Positions 57,673 to 64,000 of a DNA stretch of 64,000 nucleotides are shown here, one piece after another. A model generated the notes under the pieces. That model was given only the letters and a program-made list of their open reading frames with translations, was not told the origin of the DNA and made no database searches. Location of the stretch: the NCBI GenBank assembly GCA_047345645.1, contig JBLEFH010000004.1. One strand, given 5' to 3'. The translations under genes and the position numbers were made by a program. Numbering within the stretch: the stretch's first letter is position 1; each line of letters starts with the position of its first letter. This DNA is from JBLEFH01 sp047345645 (GTDB taxonomy: Bacteria; Pseudomonadota; Alphaproteobacteria; Rhodobacterales; Rhodobacteraceae).

Positions 57673-60600
57673 CTAAAGAAGTTTCGAGCGCTGATCGTCG
57701 ACCTGCCAGGCGTCGGCGAAGAGGCGGGATTTGAGATAGAGCAGGGCGCGGCGGCCCGGCATGAAGAAATAGCCGCCGCCCCGCGTGGTCACAAAGGGTT
57801 TGAAGCCGTTCAGCACCATGCCGCCCTGCCGCGTCGGGATCACATACTGGTTCTCGGCGCTGTTGTTGGCAACGAGCGGGTCATGCTCGTTTTTCACGCC
57901 GTGGAAGCCGGAATTGTTCATCCAAGTCTGTTGGATGAACTCGAATTGCCGCTCCAGATCGGCGTTGAGGCACATGAACATGAGACCTTCCTCCTCGCCG
58001 CGCTGATAGTTGCGGCCGACGCGCAGGATGCGGTGGCGGTTCGAGAGGCCAACTTGCGCGTCGCGGTCCACCCCCAGCGAGTCGCGCGGGTTGGCGCGGC
58101 GGATATGTGCTCCGAGCGGGCAGCGGAGACCCTGCGGGTCCTCGTTGCCGAAACGGAAGTCGTTGTCGCGCTCATCGCCCGGCTTGTAGGGGTGGCGCAG
58201 GAGCGAGCTGCCATTCTGCCAGCGCCCGACGATCTTGGCGGCCACCCAATCCTGCGTGATATCGCGCCGCGCATGTTTGGCGTTGAGCCGCGCCGCCTGC
58301 GTCTTGCAATAGCCGTGGAAGGCGTCGGCGTGCTGCCAAAGCTCGCGGATCACGAGGTAAGCGCCGTTGCGGCCGAAATCCGAGAGATAGCCGAACTCTT
58401 CGCCGGGATATTGCGGGAGGATCATCTGCGGGTCCGAGTTGCGCAGCACGGCGGGCGAGGGCGAGGTGATGCCGCGATCATCGGGATAGCCGCACAGCAC
58501 TTCGCCCGCGCTGATGACATGATCGGGATGCGGATTGCGGAAGCTGCGCGGCGTCCCGCGGATTACGGGCTGCGAAATTCCATCCGCGAATCCAAAGGGT
58601 TCGACATGAGGCTTGGTCTTGCTCAAGTTCATGAACACATCCGAGACGCGGGTGCAGCCATGACGCTCGGCGGTCTCCAACACCTCGTCGTAAAGCGCGT
58701 CGCGCTCGGCCTCTTCGGCGGCGTAGATCATGACCACCAGATCCACATCGCCCTCCTGCCCCCAATGCCACGCATCCGGCGCGCTGCCGTCGCGGTCGCC
58801 CAGAATCCGCTGGCGGGTGGCGCTCGCCATGCCTTCGCGGAAGGCGTGGGAGAAGCCGTAGCCGTGATCGCCCTCCGGGTTGTTGCCGAGGTTCATCTTG
58901 AGCAAGCCGCGCCATGAGAACGCCAGTTGCAGGATCGGCGCTTCGGCGAGCCGGTCGCCGAAATGGGTGCGGCTGACGAGAAATTCGAGGAGACGCGGAT
59001 CGTTCTTCTCGGGCAGGGTCAGCGCGAGCAGGCGGCCCAGGTGCAGCTTGCCCATCGGGCCGAAGAGAAGTCCCTGAATATCCTCGATTTCCAGACTCTC
59101 TTCGGGCTTGGCGAGCGAGCCGAACTGGCAGAGCCAATAAGAGGCGTCCTGCGCGTTGTCGGCCTTTGCAAATCCGTCGCGGATCGCTGCGTTTTTGCGA
59201 ATATCGGAGGTCGTCAGGTCCGGATAGGCCGAATACCACATCCGCGTCGGGATCTGCTGGCGGCGGGCCCAGCGTTTGAACCGCGTCCCGCTCGTTGCGC
59301 CGTCTTGGAACAGATTGCGGGCGCGCGGAAAGCCGATGGTATTCGACCAAACGCCCGTGAGGCCCGCGCTGGCCTTGGTGATAAAATCCTCCAGATAGCT
59401 CTCCCAACTGCCTCCGTAATTGGAGAAAAACAGCAGTTGATCGGTCTTTGGTAGGACGACCCAGCGGGCGAAATGGATGGTCGGGATGCCGCTCAAGGTG
59501 CCCGGCGGCGAGCGGAAGGTCGCGACGACGCCGATCACGAAAAACACCGCCCGCAGCAGAACGCGGCGCAGGCGGCTTGGCTTGAGGATCGAGACCGCCG
59601 CGAGATGGTTCTGCGCGCCGAAATCCTCCAGCGCTGTCACTGCCTGCATTTTCGACATGCTGGCAAAGCTGGCATCCTCGGGATCGCTCCGCTCCCGGCG
59701 CCTCAGGAAGAACAGCACGGCCGCGATGATGGTCGCGAGAATGAGCGCCGTGCCCACGAGAAACATCGTCATCGACGCGCCGACCCGCAGCCAGCTCGCG
59801 AGATGCAGCGACATAAGCTGCTCGCGCGTGACCGGGTCGAACAGCGGCAGGTTGATGCGGATACCGATATAGGCGAGGGCGAGCAGGACAAGGATCGTCA
59901 CCGGGTGCCGGAAGATACCTGCAAAGCCGCGGATCGGTGCCGCGAGCGCGTTTTCGACGGGGCGGAAGGCCCAGCCGAAGGTGGTTTCCTTCTTCATTTC
60001 CTTGCGCACATGGTCGAGCAGCGGTAGCGGGCCGGCGTCCTGAATCTCGCCCGGTGCCTCGGTCACATGGTGGCGCAGACGCTCCTCAAGCGCCGCCTCC
60101 GCCTTGATGCGCCCGACCGAATGGCCCGGCGTTCCGCAAAAGGTCAGCCCAAGCGCGCCGCCGGGGGCGGGCGAGACGTTGAGGGCATGTTTGTTCAGCG
60201 CCGTCTCCATCTCGCCATCTGCGATCTTCTGGATCGTCGCGCGGAGCGGTTCCGGTGCGGCGCGGGCGAAACTCGCGATCACATCGCGCTGCACCCCGTC
60301 ACCGGACATCTCGATCACAAGATGCGCGGGTGTGTCATAGGGAATCTGGCCGTCCCGCGTGAGCGTGGCCGAGACGAAATGGACTTCGCCGAGATCATCA
60401 AAGACCTTCCGAAAATCGGCGCGCATCGGGTTGCCAATGAGATCAAGGGCTTCACGCACGGCAGCCTCATCGTCGCGCGGGACGGGCAGGGCGACGGTGA
60501 CGAGACTTTGCCCGCTCTCGCCATACACCTCCTCGCGCAAATCGAAGGTGACTGGCATATGGGCAGGGTAGGGGCCATCGCGCCGCATCCGGCCCGCGCA

Positions 60601-61875
60601 TCCCGGCACCCGCCGCAGATTGGTTCGGCTGAACAGCGCCTTGAAAATCGCTACGGTCGTCGCGCGGGCAATCGGCGCGCCGATGCACCAATGGAGGCCA
60701 TGGCCGAACACCATGCTGTTGGACGGGGTGCGATCAGGGTCAAACATCATGGGCGCGGTGACGTTCTCGGGATCAAACATCGCACCCAATGTGGAGGCAA
60801 AGACGACGGTACCTTCCTTGATCGTCGCCTCCCGAGAGGTGCCCGCGGCGATCACGTAATCCCGCAGGGCGATCCGGTGCGGACCAAGGCGGATCGGATC
60901 GAAGCGCAGCGCCTCCAAGAGCGCGCCCTCCAGCCGTTCGTCATCCTCGTCGCGAACCGCCGCCACCACAATCCGCCGCATCTCATCATGTCGGAGCAGC
61001 GTCTCCAGCACATTCCCGTCGGCGAGGATATTCGTCGGACCATAGCCGACAATCATCCCGATCATCATCGCGTGGATCTCGGCGCGGGTGATCTCGCCCG
61101 CCGCCTCCATCTCCATCAGCCGCGCCAGAACGGTTGCGCGCGGGTCGAACCCCTCGGTCAGCCGCAGCGTGCCATGGCGGATCGCATCGACAGAGCGGTC
61201 GATCACGTCCTTGATGCGCTCCGCCCCGGTCAAACCCTGCTGATAAAATTCGTCCTTGCCGCGAAAATCGGCGAAGAGCACCGCACTTCCGGCGATGCTC
61301 CAATCCGCGAAGCGCTGCTCATCGGCGATCTCAAGCCCAAAGACATCGCGCATCACCCGTTGGGGCACGCGCCGGATCAGGTCCTCCACCACATCGAAAC
61401 CCGGCATGGCCCGCTGAACAATCTCGTCAGCGTAAAGCCCTGCGGAACGCGCGACCTCGGCGCGCAATTTCGATGGCTCGAAGGCGGACATGATGCGTGA
61501 TTTCTGCTTCCGATATGCCTCACCACCCTGCATACCGAGAATGAAGGGCTCGCCGCCCGTCAGAAACATCATATCCGCGCCATAAGGCTCCGCAAATACG
61601 TCGCTGCGTTCCAGCACGTCGCGGACATCCTGAGCCTTGGACACTATCGCCAGCCCTCCGATTTGGAGAACCGGTTTGATCCGGCGCAATCCCCCAGCGA
61701 GGGTTCGCTTTTGTACACGGGGCACCCAGTAAAACAACGGAGCCAGCGGCGAGAATACGCCACGGCCCCGTAGGTGCGTTAAGTGAAACGGCGGGGCCTC
61801 GGTCCTGGACGACACCCGATGTCCAAGCTCTTCCCCCCGACCAGAATATTTCGTCGATAGAAGCTCACCGAACAT
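57673..61875 (-). CDS. Cytochrome P450-DyP peroxidase fusion, membrane-bound
   Basis: A single open frame of 1400 residues (from ATG 61875). Residues 50-450 are a cytochrome P450: E321-x-x-R324 and the haem loop FGHGLHWCIG with Cys397. The I-helix reads GYGPT (277-281) where most P450s have AGxET or AGxDT. Residues 455-600 and 790 onward contain two similar ferredoxin-like segments (LGEVHFVSATL and IPTIHFARWVVL). Two membrane helices lie near 659-674 and 699-724, with RRRER after the second, so both haem domains should face the cytosol. The C-terminus is a DyP-type peroxidase: GFADGISQP with Asp1098 and CPLGAHIRRANPRD with His1257. No signal peptide. An AGGAG lies ten bases before the ATG; GTG 61896 is the alternative. 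Reaction unknown. Confidence 0.88.
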   Translation of the reverse strand: MFGELLSTKYSGRGEELGHRVSSRTEAPPFHLTHLRGRGVFSPLAPLFYWVPRVQKRTLAGGLRRIKPVLQIGGLAIVSKAQDVRDVLERSDVFAEPYGADMMFLTGGEPFILGMQGGEAYRKQKSRIMSAFEPSKLRAEVARSAGLYADEIVQRAMPGFDVVEDLIRRVPQRVMRDVFGLEIADEQRFADWSIAGSAVLFADFRGKDEFYQQGLTGAERIKDVIDRSVDAIRHGTLRLTEGFDPRATVLARLMEMEAAGEITRAEIHAMMIGMIVGYGPTNILADGNVLETLLRHDEMRRIVVAAVRDEDDERLEGALLEALRFDPIRLGPHRIALRDYVIAAGTSREATIKEGTVVFASTLGAMFDPENVTAPMMFDPDRTPSNSMVFGHGLHWCIGAPIARATTVAIFKALFSRTNLRRVPGCAGRMRRDGPYPAHMPVTFDLREEVYGESGQSLVTVALPVPRDDEAAVREALDLIGNPMRADFRKVFDDLGEVHFVSATLTRDGQIPYDTPAHLVIEMSGDGVQRDVIASFARAAPEPLRATIQKIADGEMETALNKHALNVSPAPGGALGLTFCGTPGHSVGRIKAEAALEERLRHHVTEAPGEIQDAGPLPLLDHVRKEMKKETTFGWAFRPVENALAAPIRGFAGIFRHPVTILVLLALAYIGIRINLPLFDPVTREQLMSLHLASWLRVGASMTMFLVGTALILATIIAAVLFFLRRRERSDPEDASFASMSKMQAVTALEDFGAQNHLAAVSILKPSRLRRVLLRAVFFVIGVVATFRSPPGTLSGIPTIHFARWVVLPKTDQLLFFSNYGGSWESYLEDFITKASAGLTGVWSNTIGFPRARNLFQDGATSGTRFKRWARRQQIPTRMWYSAYPDLTTSDIRKNAAIRDGFAKADNAQDASYWLCQFGSLAKPEESLEIEDIQGLLFGPMGKLHLGRLLALTLPEKNDPRLLEFLVSRTHFGDRLAEAPILQLAFSWRGLLKMNLGNNPEGDHGYGFSHAFREGMASATRQRILGDRDGSAPDAWHWGQEGDVDLVVMIYAAEEAERDALYDEVLETAERHGCTRVSDVFMNLSKTKPHVEPFGFADGISQPVIRGTPRSFRNPHPDHVISAGEVLCGYPDDRGITSPSPAVLRNSDPQMILPQYPGEEFGYLSDFGRNGAYLVIRELWQHADAFHGYCKTQAARLNAKHARRDITQDWVAAKIVGRWQNGSSLLRHPYKPGDERDNDFRFGNEDPQGLRCPLGAHIRRANPRDSLGVDRDAQVGLSNRHRILRVGRNYQRGEEEGLMFMCLNADLERQFEFIQQTWMNNSGFHGVKNEHDPLVANNSAENQYVIPTRQGGMVLNGFKPFVTTRGGGYFFMPGRRALLYLKSRLFADAWQVDDQRSKLL

Positions 61876-61928
61876 TCCCTCACAGCTCCTCTGCACATAC
61901 GCAGATTTAGCCGGGAATCGGAGGGGCG

Positions 61929-61950
61929 AACTGTGAACTACTTCACAGTT
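61929..61950. promoter_or_regulatory. Perfect CRP-type operator before the P450-DyP gene
   Basis: TGTGA-ACTACT-TCACA, extended by AAC/GTT on both sides to a 9-pair inverted repeat, matches the CRP consensus TGTGA-N6-TCACA without mismatch. It overlaps the stop codon of the cyclase gene. On the minus strand TAAATC (61909-61904) lies about 33 bases from its centre, close to class II spacing, giving a predicted start of transcription near 61898. Confidence 0.75.
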
Positions 61951-63715
61951 TATTCAAGTTCTTAATAATTTCTTCAGCCCATTGCGGGTCGCCGAAGGGC
62001 ACATGGCGGATTCGCTCGAAGGAAAAGTCTGAATCGAGGCGATAAAGTTCGTCGAGATCTTCGCGCGCGGCCTGCATCGCCATGTCGCCACGCTCCCAAG
62101 CCACCGTCGCCGCGATCCGCAGAATGCGCGCATACCAGTAGCCCGGCGCCAGCATGAGCGAGCGGCTGGAGGCGAGAATCGTCCCCTGATGGTCGCCGGA
62201 GAAGTAATGCGCCGCAGCCAATTCTCCATAGTTATGGAAGGCATACGGATCAGCCGGACTCAGCACCGAAAACCGGGTCAGCGGCTCCTGCGCGCCCACC
62301 GGATCGCCGGAGAGCAGCAGCGCGCTGCCCATACCCGAATGGGCGAAGGCAAAGGAAGGGTTGAGACGCAGCGCTTCGGAAAAATAGCCGCGCGCCCGCT
62401 CTGGCCGCCGCGCCATCACCTCAACGGCACCGAGATAGGCGTGGCCGCGCGCATCCAGCGAATCCATAAGCATCGCGCGGCTGCAGAGCTCCTTCACTTT
62501 GGAGATGTAATGCCCCGCATCCGCCCCGCCATGGCCGAGCCAGGCTTGCCAGAAATACCACCACGCCAAGGCAAAGAGCGCATCCGGCTGGTTCGGATCT
62601 CGCGCCAACGCCTGCTCATAGCAGTCCCGCGCCTTGCCGTTGTCATCCTGACTGCGCCGCGCCAGATGCCAGTTGCCCCGGTGGACGAGTTGCCATGTCT
62701 CCAGATCGTCGATCTGCCCCGTGATCGCCTGACTTTGCTCATGAACGCCCAACTCACCCGTGAGCCGCGCCGCGATTTCCGCGCCGATGCGATCATGGAC
62801 GGTGATGAGTTGCGACGGGTCGATCCGGATATCGTCCTGCCAGATCACCCGCGCGTTCGGCGCATCTTCCAGCGTCACCGAGATTCGCAGATCATCGCCG
62901 ATCCGCTCCAGACTGCCGCTGACCAGATAGCGCGTGCCAAGCGCGCTGGCGATATTGGGCGAGGTCAGCTCGCGAATGTCATATTGAAAGCTCGACTGGC
63001 GCGAAATCACCCCCAGCCAGCGATGACGCGAGAGCGAGGCGATCAGATCATCCGCCAGCGCCTCATTTATGTAGTCCGGGTCTTCGCCCGCATGAGTGTT
63101 CCGGAACCGCAAGACCGCCACCGTCGGGCCTCGCTCCACCTTCGCACTCTTTTGAAATTGCATATCAATCTTCAGCGCCCCCTCTCCATATCCAAAGAGG
63201 CGCGTCTCCCCTGGTAAATTCTTAAGGGGAACGCGGCCGCGATCAATGAAAGACATGTCGAATTTATCGCTGACCTGAAGCCAAACCGCTTCGGAGAGGG
63301 CAATCCCGCCCGGCTGCGCCTGCGCTGCGATGCGCGCCGCAATGTTCACCGCATCGCCATAAAGCGCCTCGCCCTCCGCGATAACCAGCCCGGCATTGAG
63401 ACCGGCACGAAAACACATCGGATCCAGCGCGGTTTCCGCGGTATTCGCATCCGCCACGGCCTCCTGAAGCGTCACCGCACACCGCATCGCATCCACGCTA
63501 TTGGCAAATTCAATCATGAAACTGTCGCCCGCAAAGCCAAAGACGCGCCCGCCTGCCTTTTCGCACAGCGCTATCGCCAGCGCCGTCCGCGCCTTGAAGC
63601 GGGCCAGCGCTGCGTCTTCATCCTGGTGCATATGCCGGGTATAGCCAGCGACATCGAGAGACACGATCGTGGCCATACGGCGGCGAAACTGCGGTGTTCC
63701 AGTCCCGTTCAACAT
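61943..63715 (-). CDS. Class III adenylate cyclase with TolB-like and TPR regions
   Basis: A 590-residue protein. The cyclase domain (about 12-175) has both metal aspartates, D21 in VSLDVAGYT and D64 in FAGDSF, and the transition-state residues N124 and R128 in GDAVNIAAR, so it should be active. The usual purine-reading lysine is replaced (FGFAGD), as in many rhizobial TPR cyclases. A TolB/FlgO-like segment (TVAVLRFRNT, ALADDLIASL) spans about 195-330, followed by tetratricopeptide-like repeats to the end. No membrane helix. The ATG at 63715 has GGGGG nine bases upstream; ATG 63736 is possible. First gene of the cyclase-P450/DyP-crp unit. Confidence 0.88.
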   Translation of the reverse strand: MLNGTGTPQFRRRMATIVSLDVAGYTRHMHQDEDAALARFKARTALAIALCEKAGGRVFGFAGDSFMIEFANSVDAMRCAVTLQEAVADANTAETALDPMCFRAGLNAGLVIAEGEALYGDAVNIAARIAAQAQPGGIALSEAVWLQVSDKFDMSFIDRGRVPLKNLPGETRLFGYGEGALKIDMQFQKSAKVERGPTVAVLRFRNTHAGEDPDYINEALADDLIASLSRHRWLGVISRQSSFQYDIRELTSPNIASALGTRYLVSGSLERIGDDLRISVTLEDAPNARVIWQDDIRIDPSQLITVHDRIGAEIAARLTGELGVHEQSQAITGQIDDLETWQLVHRGNWHLARRSQDDNGKARDCYEQALARDPNQPDALFALAWWYFWQAWLGHGGADAGHYISKVKELCSRAMLMDSLDARGHAYLGAVEVMARRPERARGYFSEALRLNPSFAFAHSGMGSALLLSGDPVGAQEPLTRFSVLSPADPYAFHNYGELAAAHYFSGDHQGTILASSRSLMLAPGYWYARILRIAATVAWERGDMAMQAAREDLDELYRLDSDFSFERIRHVPFGDPQWAEEIIKNLNKL

Positions 63716-63798
63716 TGAGGTGAGCCCCCACAGCATCCTCTCGCTAATGTGAACGAGTTTAGCGGATTTCGTGAAGAAACATAGTGCTCTAGGTAAAA

Positions 63799-63815
63799 TT
63801 AACGAACTTTTAACC
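63799..63815. promoter_or_regulatory. CtrA-type box, TTAA-N7-TTAAC
   Basis: TTAA (63799-63802), seven bases, TTAAC (63810-63814) matches the CtrA response-regulator consensus exactly. It lies about 85 bases before the cyclase ATG and 108 bases before the divergent gene at 63923, so it could control either. Confidence 0.5.
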
Positions 63816-63922
63816 AAATGCGTTCGGATAAACTATAACCCGTCTCTAACGGAAGCGTGGGTTGACCGCTGGCGGGTCAGCTTCTTTAAAGGCTTCACTT
63901 TCTGATTGGCCCGGAGGCCCCG

Positions 63923-64000
63923 ATGCGCATTCTCGTAACTATTCTCACTCTTTGCTTAACGGCCTCCCTAGGCCATGCGCGGCAGATCTACGTGTCGAGC
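63923..64000 (+). CDS. Start of a secreted protein, cut by window edge
   Basis: Twenty-six codons are visible. MRILVTILTLCLTASLGHA is a Sec signal peptide with likely cleavage after GHA, followed by RQIYVSS. GGAGG lies five bases before the ATG. Divergent from the cyclase operon. Function cannot be told. Confidence 0.8.
   Translation, partial: MRILVTILTLCLTASLGHARQIYVSS

Noticed and set aside
57673..61875. P450-DyP fusion as an artefact of two separate genes
   Set aside because: The frame is open throughout, the linker has coherent helices and an extra module, and there is no stop, ribosome site or start between the domains; still, a read error cannot be fully excluded from sequence alone.
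1..64000. tRNA, rRNA, CRISPR, prophage or insertion sequences
   Set aside because: None seen: no transposase or integrase genes, no spaced repeats, and no cloverleaf-like sequence noticed.

Overview
The window looks like chromosomal DNA of a marine-type alphaproteobacterium, most likely of the Rhodobacteraceae (roseobacter group). This rests on gene content and order: an F0-only ATP synthase cluster (atpI-B-E-b'-b) separated from F1, a sucC/sucD/sucA/odhB/lpd region on one strand, hemP, a DUF1674 protein, a DUF3035 lipoprotein, HspQ, TPR-type adenylate cyclases and Cys-rich N-terminus M10/RTX proteases. No rRNA, tRNA, insertion sequence, prophage or CRISPR array was seen. Genes are densely packed, with many 1- or 4-base start/stop overlaps.

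Layout. 1-1.8 kb: a secreted protein start and an RTX metalloprotease. 1.9-4.6 kb: KDO (LPS inner core) operon kdsD-kdsB-kdsA. 4.7-7.9 kb: divergent alkB-sugar kinase-glycosyltransferase, where alkB appears to start at ATT. 7.9-21 kb: a long minus-strand housekeeping stretch (DUF333 lipoprotein, rmuC, mutL, two M16 peptidases, DUF3035 lipoprotein, lspA, DUF805, purH, heparinase-like, rsmB, htpX). 21-25.4 kb: DUF1674 protein, thioesterase, a CapD-type nucleotide-sugar dehydratase with a glycosyltransferase, and an ArsR/cupin pair sharing a clear operator. 25.6-28.3 kb: F0 ATP synthase operon with stable intergenic hairpins and a terminator. 28.4-40.2 kb: two LysE exporters, hemP under apparent iron control, an N-acetylglucosamine-type kinase, a panB-panC-lysR-pncB operon, cell-wall enzymes, regulators and lpd. 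40.3-49.1 kb: TCA cycle genes (sucC, sucD, sucA, odhB) interspersed with small membrane proteins, lipoproteins and a sulfotransferase. 49.2-56.5 kb: deacetylase, hydrolase, galE, aldo/keto reductase, two glycosyltransferases and a phasin-like protein.

The most unusual part is 56.5-63.8 kb. Three minus-strand genes form a probable operon: a class III adenylate cyclase with TolB-like and TPR regions, a 1400-residue membrane protein joining an N-terminal cytochrome P450 to a C-terminal DyP-type haem peroxidase, and a Crp/Fnr regulator. A perfect CRP-type operator (TGTGA-N6-TCACA) lies between the cyclase stop and the P450-DyP start, at class II promoter distance from a TAAATC hexamer. The Crp protein keeps the residues for cAMP binding and for reading TGTGA. 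The simplest reading is a self-contained circuit in which the cyclase makes cAMP, Crp senses it, and the double-haem enzyme is switched on. Downstream lies a 470-base gene-free stretch with strong stem-loops ending in an intrinsic terminator on the opposite strand, a candidate non-coding RNA.

Other points worth checking are the paired TTGTGATCACAA palindromes before sucC with a copy before galE, the hemP leader with Irr- and RirA-type sites, a CtrA-type box before the cyclase, and an ORF wedged between sucC and sucD. All functional calls are from reading motifs by eye; no database search was possible.
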